Positions 47,239 through 56,863 of a stretch of 64,000 nt of DNA are shown here, one piece after another. A model generated the notes under the pieces. It was given only the letters and a program-made list of their open reading frames with translations. It made no database searches and was not told the origin of the DNA. The stretch spans positions 512,001 to 576,000 of the forward strand of contig NZ_LR134336.1 in NCBI RefSeq assembly GCF_900637025.1. Direction: 5' to 3'. This stretch comes from Streptococcus oralis ATCC 35037. Lineage in GTDB: Bacteria; Bacillota; Bacilli; Lactobacillales; Streptococcaceae. Position 1 is the first letter of the stretch, and every line of letters begins with the position of its first letter. Made by a program: the position numbers and the translations under genes.

Positions 47239-48183
47239 ATGTCAGAACCATTATTTTTACAATCAGTTATGCAAGAAAAAATCTGGGGTGGAACCAAGCT
47301 ACGTGATGAGTTTGGCTATGACATTCCAAGTGAAAAAATCGGAGAATACTGGGCTATTTCAGCCCACCCAAATGGAGTTTCTAAGGTAGCCAATGGGCGC
47401 TTTGAGGGAACAGACCTAGCTACTTTATATGCGGAACACCGTGAATTGTTTGGCAATCGTCCAGAACCTGTATTTCCACTCTTAACCAAGATACTCGATG
47501 CCAACGATTGGCTCAGTGTCCAAGTTCACCCAGACGATGCCTATGGACTAGAGCATGAAGGCGAGCTCGGGAAAACAGAGTGCTGGTACATCATCGCTGC
47601 GGATGAAGGTTCAGAGATTATCTATGGTCACAATGCCAAATCAAAAGAAGAACTTCGCCAGCAAATTGAGGACAAGAACTGGGATGCCTTGCTGACCAAA
47701 GTGCCTGTTAAGGCTGGAGACTTCTTCTATGTACCAAGTGGCACCATGCACGCTATTGGAGCAGGTATCTTGATTCTTGAAACCCAGCAGTCTAGCGATA
47801 CCACCTACCGTGTTTATGACTTTGACCGTAAGGATGACAAGGGCAACTTGCGTGAACTTCACCTTGAAAAATCCATCGATGTCTTGAACATTGGTGAACC
47901 TGCTAATAGCCGTCCCGTAACTATCAAAGCAGATGATTTACGTTCCACTCTCCTTGTGTCTAATGACTTCTTCGCAGTTTACAAGTGGGAAATCACTGGA
48001 AAAGTTGACTTTAAAAAGACAGCAGACTACAGTTTGTTTAGTGTCTTAGCTGGTCAAGGTCAGCTTACTATTGACGGGAAAAACTATCCAATCCAAAAAG
48101 GTAGCCACTTTATCCTACCAAGTGATGTTGAAGCTTGGACCCTAGAAGGGCAAGGTTTGGAATTGATTGTTAGCCATCCATAA
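47239..48183 (+). CDS. manA: Mannose-6-phosphate isomerase, class I
   Basis: 314-residue zinc-dependent cupin enzyme that interconverts mannose-6-P and fructose-6-P. Seen: KIWGGTKLRDEFG near the start, VQVHPDDAYGLEHEGELGKTECWYI with the metal ligands (about 95-120), and PSGTMHAIGAGILILETQQSSD. GGAGAA precedes the ATG. Single-gene unit ending at a bidirectional terminator. Confidence 0.96.
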   Translation: MSEPLFLQSVMQEKIWGGTKLRDEFGYDIPSEKIGEYWAISAHPNGVSKVANGRFEGTDLATLYAEHRELFGNRPEPVFPLLTKILDANDWLSVQVHPDDAYGLEHEGELGKTECWYIIAADEGSEIIYGHNAKSKEELRQQIEDKNWDALLTKVPVKAGDFFYVPSGTMHAIGAGILILETQQSSDTTYRVYDFDRKDDKGNLRELHLEKSIDVLNIGEPANSRPVTIKADDLRSTLLVSNDFFAVYKWEITGKVDFKKTADYSLFSVLAGQGQLTIDGKNYPIQKGSHFILPSDVEAWTLEGQGLELIVSHP

Positions 48184-48189
48184 AAAAAG

Positions 48190-48222
48190 AAAGGGCCTGA
48201 GTTTACTACTCAAGTCCTTTTT
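48190..48222. terminator. Bidirectional terminator between manA and the symporter
   Basis: An imperfect 13-bp stem (AAAGGGCCTGAGT with ACTCAAGTCCTTT) between A-rich and T-rich flanks. Confidence 0.75.
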
Positions 48223-48224
48223 GA

Positions 48225-49565
48225 TTACATAAATTGGGCGATAAAAACCACAATGATGATAATAGGAATGATGAAACGAAGGAGGAAAAGCCAGACTTGG
48301 AAAAGTCCTTGTTTCCATGCTCTTTCATCAAGATGGAGTTCCTCCTTAGCATGAGCCTTCTTAAAGATGTAGCCTGTAAAAAGTGACAGGCAGAGAGCTC
48401 CAAATGGCATGAGGAGATTGGAAACCAAGAAATCCATAGCATCAAAGAAGGTCTTCCCAAAAATGTGAACATCCGCCATGACCCCATAGGATAGAGCTGA
48501 AGGAATTCCAAAGACAAAGGTCAAGATTCCTAAAATAGCACTCCATTTAGCACGCTTGCGATTGTCCTGATTGGTGATATTGCCCACATTGATTTCCAGC
48601 ATAACGACAGAAGAAGTGACCGTCGCAAAGAGGAAAAGCAAGAGGAAAAGGATGTAGAAAATGGTTCCAAAAGGCATCTTGTCAAAGAGTTGAGGCAAGA
48701 CGATAAAGAGCAGGCTTGGTCCCCCTTCCGACTGGATATTGAAAGCTGACATGGCTGGGAAAATGGCTAGTCCCGCCATGATGGAAACCGAGATGTTCAT
48801 GGCTACGATGGAAATCCCTGACTGGACCAGATTGGTTTTCTTGTCCAAGTAGGAAGCATAGGTCAGCATGGCTGTAACCCCTAGTGAGAGGGCAAAGAAA
48901 GATTGTCCCAGAGCATAGAGGAGACCAGCGCTGGTCAGTTTTGAAAAGTCTGGTTTGAGGAAGTAGAGAACCCCTTCCATGGCGTTTGGCAAGCTGAGCG
49001 AGCGCCCGATGATCACGACAAAGATGATAAAGAGCATAGGCATCATGACTTTCGAGGCTCTTTCAATTCCTTTTTGAACCCCACGTGATACAATAAAGAT
49101 ATTCAACAAGATAAAGGCTGCTTGAGCTCCTAGGGCAATGGCTGGATTTGAAATGATTGAAGTAAATAACTGAGCATAATCACCCGTACCGCCAAGCTGG
49201 AACAATTTCCCAAACTCAATTCCTAGATAGACTAGAATCCAACCTCCGATGACACTGTAAAAGGAGAGGAGGATAAAGAGGGCAAAGGCACCAATCCAAC
49301 CGATAAAGTTGTACTTGTTATTCTTGCCTAGTTTTCCAAAGGTTTTGATAGCGGAAACGCCAGCACTACGGCCAAGGGCAAATTCAGCCAGCAGGAGCGG
49401 GAAACCGATTAAAATGGTGGAAATGAGAAAGACCAGTAAAAAGCCTCCCCCGCCATTAGCGGCAGTCATGTAGGGAAATTTCCAAACGGCTCCAAGTCCG
49501 ATGGCTGAACCAGCAGATGCTAGGATAAAGCCTAGTTTCGAGCCCCATTGCGATTTTTCTGACAT
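48225..49565 (-). CDS. Neurotransmitter:sodium symporter (SNF) family transporter
   Basis: 446-residue polytopic membrane protein with about 11-12 spans. The N-terminus shows the NSS signature: SKLGFILASAGSAIGLGAVWKFPY, given here in part, with the unwound TM1 sodium/substrate site and AANGGGGFLLVF. Bacterial members such as LeuT and TnaT take up amino acids with Na+. The substrate cannot be assigned from the sequence. The GGAG ribosome-binding site lies ten bases before the ATG. It has a transcription terminator in its own leader (see next entries). Confidence 0.92.
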   Translation of the reverse strand: MSEKSQWGSKLGFILASAGSAIGLGAVWKFPYMTAANGGGGFLLVFLISTILIGFPLLLAEFALGRSAGVSAIKTFGKLGKNNKYNFIGWIGAFALFILLSFYSVIGGWILVYLGIEFGKLFQLGGTGDYAQLFTSIISNPAIALGAQAAFILLNIFIVSRGVQKGIERASKVMMPMLFIIFVVIIGRSLSLPNAMEGVLYFLKPDFSKLTSAGLLYALGQSFFALSLGVTAMLTYASYLDKKTNLVQSGISIVAMNISVSIMAGLAIFPAMSAFNIQSEGGPSLLFIVLPQLFDKMPFGTIFYILFLLLFLFATVTSSVVMLEINVGNITNQDNRKRAKWSAILGILTFVFGIPSALSYGVMADVHIFGKTFFDAMDFLVSNLLMPFGALCLSLFTGYIFKKAHAKEELHLDERAWKQGLFQVWLFLLRFIIPIIIIVVFIAQFM

Positions 49566-49589
49566 AGTTGAAACTCCAATCTTGTTTTT

Positions 49590-49626
49590 TAAAATAAGAA
49601 AAGGCTACTTGAGTTGTCAAATAGCC
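49590..49626 (-). terminator. Leader terminator of the Na+ symporter gene
   Basis: On the minus strand GGCTATTTGA (49626-49617) pairs with TCAAGTAGCC (49612-49603), one G-T pair, and runs into TTTTCTTATTTT. It lies between the promoter and the start codon, so it can only reduce transcription of the symporter gene. Confidence 0.75.
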
Positions 49627-49676
49627 CTCTCTCAATGGCTCTCTATGAACCTTCTGTTTGATTGATAGACTTGACT

Positions 49677-49705
49677 ATCCTATCATGTTTTCAAAGGTCT
49701 GTCAA
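49677..49705 (-). promoter_or_regulatory. Promoter of the Na+ symporter gene
   Basis: On the minus strand TTGACA (49705-49700), 17 bp, TAGGAT (49682-49677) with TG one base upstream. The transcript start is expected near 49670, about 44 bases before the leader terminator. Confidence 0.72.
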
Positions 49706-49766
49706 GAAAACCATTTTCAAGTTTTCACACCTTTCTCAAAAAGTTAAAAATTTTTCGCAAAAACGC

Positions 49767-49797
49767 TTGACTCTGACCTAGGGGGAGGGGTTATACT
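49767..49797 (+). promoter_or_regulatory. MerR-type promoter with 19-bp spacer
   Basis: TTGACT (49767-49772) and TATACT (49792-49797) are separated by 19 bp, the hallmark of promoters activated by MerR-family proteins through DNA distortion. The spacer is G-rich with a central CCTAGG. The downstream gene is itself a MerR/TipA regulator, so autoregulation is likely. Confidence 0.8.
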
Positions 49798-49806
49798 ATC
49801 AATGTA

Positions 49807-49911
49807 ATACTCTTCGAAAATCAAATTCAAACCACGTCAGCGTCGCCTTACCGTACTCAAGTACAGCTTGCGGCTAGCTTCCTAGTTTGCTCTTTGATTT
49901 TCATTGAGTAT
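49807..49911. repeat. BOX-type repeat element (A-C form) in the merR leader
   Basis: A 105-bp element with ATACTC/GAGTAT ends. It includes a stretch matching, with one mismatch, the site of the widely used BOXA1R typing primer, and the GCGGCTAGCTTCCTAG segment. The ends pair as 6 bp, a 3-base internal loop and a further 10 bp. It fills the entire space between the MerR-type promoter and the ribosome-binding site. Confidence 0.9.
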
Positions 49912-49923
49912 AAGGAGGAAATC

Positions 49924-50664
49924 ATGTACCATATAAAAGAAGCTGCGCAGCTTTCAGGTGTCTCTGTTAAGACTCTGCATCACTACGATAAGATAGGACT
50001 TCTGGTTCCCTTAAAGTCGGAAAACGGCTATCGAACCTATAGTCAGGAGGATTTGGAACGACTTCAGGTCATTCTGTACTACAAATATCTAGGCTTTTCT
50101 TTAGAAAAAATAGCAGAGCTGTTAAAGGAAGAAAGAACAGATTTATTGCCCCATTTGACTAGGCAGTTGGATTATCTAACTCGAGAAAGGCAACACCTGG
50201 ATACCTTGATTTCCACCTTGCAAAAAACCATTCAAGAACAAAAAGGAGAAAGAAAAATGACCATTGAGGAAAAATTCACTGGATTTAGCTATCAAGACAA
50301 TCAAAAATACCACCAAGAAGCGGTAGAGAAATATGGTCAAGAAGTCATGAGCCAAGCGCTTGAACGCCAAAGTGGTAGAGAAGATGAGGCTACAGCCGCC
50401 TTCAACCAAGTTTTTCAAGCCTTGGTACAAAACCTTCAAGCTGGTCTGCCTGCAACAGCGGCCGAAAACCAAGAGGAAGCAGCCAAACTCTTGCAAGCTA
50501 TTCGTACTTATGGATTTGACTGCTCTATTGAAGTCTTCGGTCATATCGGTAAAGGCTACGTCTACAACCCAGAGTTTAAGGAAAACATTGACAAGTTTGG
50601 ACCTGGTACAGCTCAATACACATCAGATGTCATTGCTGCTTACGTTCAGACAAATGCAGAATAA
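49924..50664 (+). CDS. MerR-family regulator with TipAS domain
   Basis: 246 residues. The N-terminal MerR winged helix (YHIKEAAQLSGVSVKTLHHYDKIGLL region, about 1-70) is followed by a dimerisation coiled coil (about 78-110) and a C-terminal TipAS-like ligand domain (about 125-246, with FNQVFQALVQNLQ and YTSDVIAAYV). TipA-type proteins bind drugs and activate their own promoter. An AAGGAGG directly after a BOX repeat is the ribosome-binding site; an earlier in-frame start at 49894 lies in the BOX and is less likely. Confidence 0.9.
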   Translation: MYHIKEAAQLSGVSVKTLHHYDKIGLLVPLKSENGYRTYSQEDLERLQVILYYKYLGFSLEKIAELLKEERTDLLPHLTRQLDYLTRERQHLDTLISTLQKTIQEQKGERKMTIEEKFTGFSYQDNQKYHQEAVEKYGQEVMSQALERQSGREDEATAAFNQVFQALVQNLQAGLPATAAENQEEAAKLLQAIRTYGFDCSIEVFGHIGKGYVYNPEFKENIDKFGPGTAQYTSDVIAAYVQTNAE

Positions 50665-50696
50665 ATAGGCTAGGAATTTCCTAGCCTATTTTTTAC
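50664..50696. terminator. Bidirectional terminator
   Basis: AATAGGCTAGG/CCTAGCCTATT stem with an A/T loop and T-run, between the MerR gene and the convergent NUDIX gene. Confidence 0.9.
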
Positions 50697-51148
50697 TTCA
50701 AATCATAAAGCCAGTCGTCACCGTCTTTATAGTAAAAGAATTCACTGAGATCCTCTTCTAAAAAAACACGAAGCATATCAGACATATCATCAGTAGCAAG
50801 TTTTAGATGAGATAGATTGTCAAAATCTTCCCACCATACCTTCCCTTCGTCTGAAGACTGGAGTTCACCTGAAAAGTGTTTTGTTTTGTAAAAAAGGACG
50901 ACATAACGATAATCCTTGTCATCGTACCAGTTTTTGATACCACAGAGTTGTGGTTTGGAAATGGTCAGACCAGTTTCTTCTTTCACTTCACGAATGACAG
51001 CATCGACAAAGGATTCGCCACGTTCAACATGACCACCAGGAAGAGTAATGCCAGGCCAGTCAGGATTAACTCGATCTTGAACCAGAACCTTGTCTCCGTT
51101 TTGAATCATACACATATTGACAAATTCGACTGTTTCTCTTCTGTTCAT
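50693..51148 (-). CDS. NUDIX hydrolase (8-oxo-dGTPase-like)
   Basis: 151-residue NUDIX enzyme. The box GGHVERGESFVDAVIREVKEETGL is complete over residues ~37-60 (G-x5-E-x7-REVxEExGL). The start INRRETVEFVNMCMI-like and the TLPGGH arrangement resemble streptococcal MutX-type oxidised-nucleotide diphosphatases, but the substrate is not proven by sequence. AGGAGAA precedes the ATG. It is the last of three co-directional genes with 10- and 14-base gaps. Confidence 0.88.
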   Translation of the reverse strand: MNRRETVEFVNMCMIQNGDKVLVQDRVNPDWPGITLPGGHVERGESFVDAVIREVKEETGLTISKPQLCGIKNWYDDKDYRYVVLFYKTKHFSGELQSSDEGKVWWEDFDNLSHLKLATDDMSDMLRVFLEEDLSEFFYYKDGDDWLYDLK

Positions 51149-51157
51149 CTTGTTCTC

Positions 51158-51679
51158 CTATTTTGTTAGTAACTTTTCTACTACGTTTAACTTTCGCATG
51201 GTCAGAACCACGCCAAACAATTTTTCAAGATAGTTGGTATTGAGCTTTTTTTGTTTTGCAGTTCTAGGAAGATAGAGGTAGAGACAGTAATCGCCTACAC
51301 AGATTTCTTCCTCGCCGTAGTCAGTTTTCAATTTTTCTAGTGGCAGACTTTGGATAAGTCCTTGATAAAGAATTACATGCACACGATCATGAAGATAGTC
51401 TTCTTTAAATGGATTCTCATGAACAATCTTTTCAAAATCGTTCTTATTCTTGATAACCATTTTTAAGTCGGCCCCAATTTTTTCCTTTATCAAAGTATGA
51501 ACGCGTTCTCGTATTTCTTCTAAATCTGAGTCACTCTCAAGAATGATATTCCCACTTTGAATATAGGTTCGAACGTGTTGAAAACCAGCTTCTGTCAAAA
51601 TATCTATCAAATAAGACATTTTCGGGATAGCATTTTTTCCATTAGGAGTAACGCCTCTCAGTAAAATAATATGTTCCAA
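51158..51679 (-). CDS. DUF1697 family protein
   Basis: 173 residues, starting with a TTG codon supported by AAGGAAG five bases upstream. The sequence (IILLRGVTPNGKNAIPKMSYLIDIL, TYIQSGNIILES) fits DUF1697, a widespread family with no established reaction. It sits between a flavoprotein gene and a NUDIX gene, probably on one transcript. Confidence 0.85.
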   Translation of the reverse strand: MEHIILLRGVTPNGKNAIPKMSYLIDILTEAGFQHVRTYIQSGNIILESDSDLEEIRERVHTLIKEKIGADLKMVIKNKNDFEKIVHENPFKEDYLHDRVHVILYQGLIQSLPLEKLKTDYGEEEICVGDYCLYLYLPRTAKQKKLNTNYLEKLFGVVLTMRKLNVVEKLLTK

Positions 51680-51692
51680 AGGACTTCCTTTC

Positions 51693-52931
<1,239 letters not shown>

Positions 52932-53777
52932 TTAGTTGATTTCATATCCCATCAACAAACCGCCATCTTCTGCATAGAAACTGCAGAGACCAGATGTCGG
53001 GATGATTTTGATATCCGCTTGTGGGAAGGTTTCCAGCAAGCGTTCTGACAATTGCTGACAGAATTTTTCATTGCTGCGATGAGCCATGACGATACGGCCA
53101 CCAGCGTAGCCAGCCTTGATGAGTTCTTCATAGGCTGCTTGAAGGGATTTTTTTGGTCCACGCGCTTTTTGGAGTAGTTCTAGGGTTCCAGTTTCACTTG
53201 CTTCCCCAACCATACGGATGTTGAGAAGACCGACAACTGTACCGATCAGCTTGCTTAAACGACCATTTTTTACCAAGTTATCAACCTTAGCGAGTACAAA
53301 AAGCAACTTCGTTTTTTCTTGGTAGGCTGTAATAGCTTCAACAATTTCCTCATAAGAAAGTCCTTGATCAATCAAGCTATTGATTTTCTCGACAATCAAG
53401 TCAACCTCACCACCTGCAGACAATGTATCGATCACATGAATCTGAGTGTCAGGGTGTTCTTCCAGATAGATATTCTTAGCGAGCTGTGCACTATTATGGC
53501 TACCTGAAAGAGTACCAGTGATAGTAACGACAAAGATATGCTTAGCACCTTCAAATGCTCGCAAGTAATCATCAGGGCTAGGACAAGCTGATTTTGAAGC
53601 CTCAGAAGTCGCATACATGGTTTCCATCATGTGGTCAATGTCAAGATTGGCATCATCGATAAAGACCTGATCAGCTACTTGAATGGTTAAAGGAACACTA
53701 ACAAATTCCGTATCAATAGCAGGAGTTGCCAGTTGACGATAATCACAACCAGAGTCAGCTACAATCTTCCAAGTCAT
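52932..53777 (-). CDS. DegV family fatty-acid-binding protein
   Basis: 281-residue cytosolic DegV protein. The N-terminal WKIVADSGCDY, the lipid-headgroup site TITGTLSGSHNSA (about 85-97), and KNGRLSKLIGTVVGLLNIR are family motifs. DegV/FakB proteins bind a fatty acid and present it to the kinase FakA for phosphorylation; which fatty acid is not readable. GGAGAA precedes the ATG. Own promoter TGATATAAT (minus strand, 53834-53842) and terminator. Confidence 0.93.
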   Translation of the reverse strand: MTWKIVADSGCDYRQLATPAIDTEFVSVPLTIQVADQVFIDDANLDIDHMMETMYATSEASKSACPSPDDYLRAFEGAKHIFVVTITGTLSGSHNSAQLAKNIYLEEHPDTQIHVIDTLSAGGEVDLIVEKINSLIDQGLSYEEIVEAITAYQEKTKLLFVLAKVDNLVKNGRLSKLIGTVVGLLNIRMVGEASETGTLELLQKARGPKKSLQAAYEELIKAGYAGGRIVMAHRSNEKFCQQLSERLLETFPQADIKIIPTSGLCSFYAEDGGLLMGYEIN

Positions 53778-53833
53778 AGAAATTCTCCATCTTTGTCACT
53801 TATACATTGACAAAGGTTCTGTCTTTTTTTACA

Positions 53834-53842
53834 ATTATATCA
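53834..53842 (-). promoter_or_regulatory. Extended -10 promoter of degV
   Basis: TG-A-TATAAT on the minus strand; no good -35. Confidence 0.55.
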
Positions 53843-53901
53843 TGAAAGCCCTTGAAACAAAAGTACCACCTCTCTGTTGTCACAAGTAGAAAGAAATTGT
53901 T

Positions 53902-54459
53902 ATGTCTGAACGTAAAATATCTGAAAAATCTCTTGAAAATCTCAGAAAATCAAATCAAGAATCCAATTTTTTAACCAGAGAAGCAATCGAGACGGCTCTT
54001 TTGCAACTTCTAGAGAAAAAAGACTTGGCCAAGATCAGTATTTCGGAGCTGGTCAAACGGGCGGGCGTCTCTCGTGCTGCCTTCTATCGTAACTATGACT
54101 CCAAAGAAGAGATTTTGGAAAGTGTTTTTAAACGCAGTGTCCATAACATTATGGAACAGTTGAGCCACTACGATGTCAAAACAGACCTTTATCTAGTCTG
54201 GGTACACCTTTTCCGCGCAGCCAAGAAAGAAGCCAAGGTTATCCAACTTGCTCTGGACTACCACTTGGAAAAGATTTTTGTCCAAGCCATGCAGGAATTT
54301 CTAGAAAAATACCACGGAAAGTCAAAAGGCGTTAGTAGCTACCTTCATTCCTTTTGGAGCTCTGCCATCGTATCGGTTCTGCTCAAATGGATCAAGGATG
54401 GCATGAAGGTTCCAGCTGAAAAGATTGCAGATTTACGCTTGCCATTTTTCAAAAAATAG
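53902..54459 (+). CDS. TetR-family transcriptional regulator
   Basis: 185 residues. The N-terminal helix-turn-helix (ISISELVKRAGVSRAAFYRNYDSKEEIL, about 45-72) is typical of TetR; an additional ~25-residue charged extension precedes it. The C-terminal part, with conserved SFWSSAIVSVLLKWI-like helices, resembles TetR members of the DhaS group. Divergent from degV and 18 bases upstream of the dCMP deaminase gene. The ribosome-binding site is weak. Target genes unknown. Confidence 0.85.
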   Translation: MSERKISEKSLENLRKSNQESNFLTREAIETALLQLLEKKDLAKISISELVKRAGVSRAAFYRNYDSKEEILESVFKRSVHNIMEQLSHYDVKTDLYLVWVHLFRAAKKEAKVIQLALDYHLEKIFVQAMQEFLEKYHGKSKGVSSYLHSFWSSAIVSVLLKWIKDGMKVPAEKIADLRLPFFKK

Positions 54460-54477
54460 AGGATAAGGAGAAGACTT

Positions 54478-54945
54478 ATGACAGAAAAAAGACTGGCTTG
54501 GGATGAGTACTTTGCAGCCCAGGCCTTACTGATTGCCAATCGTTCGACCTGCAAACGTGCAAAAGTGGGAGCTGTCCTCGTTAAGGACAATAAAGTCATT
54601 TCAACAGGCTACAATGGTTCCGTATCAGGAACGGAACACTGTATTGACCACGAATGTCTGGTCATTGAAGGTCACTGTGTTCGAACCCTTCACGCCGAGG
54701 TTAATGCCATCTTGCAAGGAGCCGAACGAGGGGTTCCAAGAGGATTTACAGCCTATGTGACCCATTTTCCGTGTCTGAACTGCACCAAACAACTGCTACA
54801 AGTTGGTTGCAAGCGCGTGGTTTATATCAACCAGTACCGAATGGATGACTATGCCCAGTACCTTTATCAAGAAAAAGGCACCGAGTTAACCCATTTACCA
54901 TTAGAGACTGTTCAGACAGCTCTTCAAGAGGCAGATTTGATTTAA
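54478..54945 (+). CDS. Deoxycytidylate (dCMP) deaminase
   Basis: 155-residue zinc enzyme of the ComEB/dCMP-deaminase family, which makes dUMP for thymidylate synthesis. Zinc ligands and catalytic Glu are in HAEVNAI (His72, Glu74) and PCLNC (Cys99, Cys102); the N-terminal WDEYFAAQALLIANRSTCKRAKVGAV is diagnostic. GGATAAGGAG precedes the ATG. It follows the TetR gene closely and may share its transcript. ComEB is a possible name, but no comEC lies next to it. Confidence 0.92.
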   Translation: MTEKRLAWDEYFAAQALLIANRSTCKRAKVGAVLVKDNKVISTGYNGSVSGTEHCIDHECLVIEGHCVRTLHAEVNAILQGAERGVPRGFTAYVTHFPCLNCTKQLLQVGCKRVVYINQYRMDDYAQYLYQEKGTELTHLPLETVQTALQEADLI

Positions 54946-54963
54946 AAATTAATAAAAATAAAT

Positions 54964-55001
54964 GGTTTAGAAAGCTTTTTAAACCGTTTTTTGATATAAT
55001 A
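54964..55001 (+). promoter_or_regulatory. Terminator fused to the upp promoter
   Basis: GGTTTA (54964-54969) pairs with TAAACC (54980-54985); its T-run then leads straight into TG-A-TATAAT (54992-55000). Terminator and extended -10 therefore share bases. Confidence 0.7.
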
Positions 55002-55033
55002 AGAAGAATAAATTGAAAGAAGGAATTCAGAAA

Positions 55034-55663
55034 ATGGGAAAAATTGAAGTCATTAATCATCCACTCATTCAACACAAATTGTCAATCTTGCGTCGTACAG
55101 ACACATCTACAAAAGCTTTTCGTGAGCTAGTAGATGAGATTGCAATGTTGATGGGATATGAAGTACTTCGTGATCTTCCACTTGAAGACGTGGAAATCGA
55201 AACACCTATCACAAAGACCGTTCAAAAACAATTGGCTGGGAAAAAATTGGCGATTGTCCCAATCTTGCGTGCAGGTATCGGGATGGTAGATGGCCTCTTG
55301 AGCTTGGTTCCAGCAGCTAAAGTTGGTCATATCGGTATGTATCGTGATGAAGAAACCCTTCAACCAGTTGAATACTTGGTGAAATTGCCTGAGGATATTG
55401 ACCAACGTCAAATCTTTGTCGTTGATCCAATGTTGGCAACAGGTGGCTCAGCAATCTTGGCAGTAGATTCGCTTAAAAAACGTGGCGCTTCAAATATCAA
55501 GTTTGTCTGCCTAGTATCTGCTCCAGAGGGAGTGAAAGCTCTTCAAGAAGCACACCCAGATGTAGAAATCTTTACAGCAGCCTTGGATGAACGCTTGAAC
55601 GAACACGGTTATATCGTTCCAGGTCTTGGAGATGCTGGAGACCGCTTGTTCGGTACTAAATAA
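55034..55663 (+). CDS. upp: Uracil phosphoribosyltransferase
   Basis: 209-residue salvage enzyme that makes UMP from uracil and [19 protein letters not shown] (PRPP loop, about 130-144) and the C-terminal [14 protein letters not shown] uracil-binding segment are diagnostic. The ATG at 55034 is used; an in-frame TTG at 55013 lies before the AAGGAA ribosome-binding site and is rejected. Monocistronic. Confidence 0.97.
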   Translation: MGKIEVINHPLIQHKLSILRRTDTSTKAFRELVDEIAMLMGYEVLRDLPLEDVEIETPITKTVQKQLAGKKLAIVPILRAGIGMVDGLLSLVPAAKVGHIGMYRDEETLQPVEYLVKLPEDIDQRQIFVVDPMLATGGSAILAVDSLKKRGASNIKFVCLVSAPEGVKALQEAHPDVEIFTAALDERLNEHGYIVPGLGDAGDRLFGTK

Positions 55664-55752
55664 AATCCCAAAGTAAATAGTGAAACTAGAAGTTCGTTTT
55701 TAACTTGAAAGGAGGTTGAGTTTTTGTTTCTGTTTAGAGAATAGAGCAAAAA

Positions 55753-55782
55753 TTTGACCTTTTTTGACCAAGAAGATATAAT
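55753..55782 (+). promoter_or_regulatory. clpP promoter with CtsR operator
   Basis: TTTGACC-TTT-TTTGACC (55753-55769) is a perfect CtsR tandem heptad. TTGACC (55754-55759), 17 bp and TATAAT (55777-55782) form the promoter, so the operator covers the -35 and half of the spacer. CtsR repression relieved by heat is the established control of pneumococcal clpP. Confidence 0.93.
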
Positions 55783-55836
55783 AGTTCTGTATTGAGTCGT
55801 AAGACTAAGAAAATTCAACATTAAAAGGAGAAATGA

Positions 55837-56427
55837 ATGATTCCTGTAGTTATTGAACAAACAAGCCGTGGAGAACGTTCCTATGATATTTACTCTCGTC
55901 TTCTGAAAGACCGCATCATCATGCTAACAGGTCCAGTTGAAGACAACATGGCCAACTCCGTTATTGCTCAGTTGCTCTTCTTGGATGCCCAAGACAGCAC
56001 AAAAGATATTTACCTTTATGTCAATACACCTGGAGGCTCTGTTTCAGCTGGTTTGGCAATCGTTGATACCATGAACTTTATCAAAGCGGATGTCCAAACA
56101 ATCGTTATGGGGATGGCTGCATCCATGGGTACTGTCATCGCATCAAGTGGTGCAAAAGGCAAACGTTTCATGCTTCCAAATGCAGAGTATATGATTCACC
56201 AACCAATGGGTGGTACAGGTGGTGGTACCCAACAGACAGATATGGCAATCGCTGCAGAGCACTTGCTCAAAACTCGTAAGACTTTGGAGCAAATCCTTGC
56301 AGATAACTCTGGTAAATCAGTCGAGCAAATTCATGCAGATGCAGAACGTGATTACTGGATGAGTGCCCAAGAAACACTTGAATATGGCTTTATCGATGAA
56401 ATCATGGCCAATAATTCGTTAAGCTAA
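55837..56427 (+). CDS. clpP: ATP-dependent Clp protease proteolytic subunit
   Basis: 196-residue serine peptidase that forms a 14-mer chamber with Clp ATPases. Catalytic Ser96 is in GMAASMG and His121 in MIHQPMGG; the Asp lies near residue 170 in the DRDYWM-like segment (AERDYWMSA). AAAGGAGAAATG gives a strong start. In pneumococcus it affects heat tolerance, competence and virulence. Single gene followed by a strong terminator. Confidence 0.97.
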   Translation: MIPVVIEQTSRGERSYDIYSRLLKDRIIMLTGPVEDNMANSVIAQLLFLDAQDSTKDIYLYVNTPGGSVSAGLAIVDTMNFIKADVQTIVMGMAASMGTVIASSGAKGKRFMLPNAEYMIHQPMGGTGGGTQQTDMAIAAEHLLKTRKTLEQILADNSGKSVEQIHADAERDYWMSAQETLEYGFIDEIMANNSLS

Positions 56428-56438
56428 GCAACCTAGAA

Positions 56439-56467
56439 AGCAAACTCGACGGAGTTTGCTTTTTTTG
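56439..56467 (+). terminator. Terminator of clpP
   Basis: AGCAAACTC/GAGTTTGCT stem with GACG loop and seven T; the T-run merges with the -10 of ylbG. Confidence 0.9.
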
Positions 56468-56474
56468 ATATAAT
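56466..56474 (+). promoter_or_regulatory. Extended -10 promoter of ylbG
   Basis: TG-A-TATAAT starting inside the clpP terminator T-run. Confidence 0.6.
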
Positions 56475-56505
56475 AGGAGAAGATTTCTTAGAAAGAGGAT
56501 TCCTC

Positions 56506-56775
56506 ATGTTTGAAAAAACAAATCGATCAGGATTAATCATCTATCTCTACTATAATCGAGATGCAAAAAAAATTCAGGAATACGGTGATATCTGTTACCA
56601 TTCCAAAAAACATCGTTACTTGCAGCTCTATGTTCCAACTGAGGAGCTAGATGACTTAGTTGAGAGATTAGGTAAGGAAAGATATATCAAGAAAATTAGA
56701 CGTTGCCATATTCAAGAGCTAGAAACTCCCTTCGTTGGGAATCTCTATCGTAACGAAGAAAACGTTATCATTTAA
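56506..56775 (+). CDS. ylbG: YlbG family protein (DUF2129)
   Basis: 89-residue basic cytosolic protein. The [23 protein letters not shown] and [19 protein letters not shown] parts match the Firmicutes YlbG/DUF2129 family, whose role is not established. GAAAGAGG precedes the ATG. Between clpP and the liv operon, with separate promoters. Confidence 0.85.
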   Translation: MFEKTNRSGLIIYLYYNRDAKKIQEYGDICYHSKKHRYLQLYVPTEELDDLVERLGKERYIKKIRRCHIQELETPFVGNLYRNEENVII

Positions 56776-56792
56776 AAAATTAAATAAATGTA

Positions 56793-56821
56793 TTGACAAT
56801 TTTCTGATAATTCGGTATATT
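56793..56821 (+). promoter_or_regulatory. Promoter of the liv operon
   Basis: TTGACA (56793-56798), 17 bp, TATATT (56816-56821). The AAGGAG ribosome-binding site follows. No terminator separates it from ylbG. Confidence 0.72.
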
Positions 56822-56863
56822 CTTAACATACTATTTTTTGAAACAACTATAAGGAGATTAAAA

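Noticed and set aside
49757-49771. AAACGCTT overlapping the -35 of the MerR-type promoter as a cre site
   Set aside because: Four mismatches to the consensus; the 19-bp MerR spacer explains the promoter better.
50176-50616. 146-codon antisense open frame inside the MerR/TipA gene
   Set aside because: Shadow of a well-supported gene; composition follows the complement of that gene.
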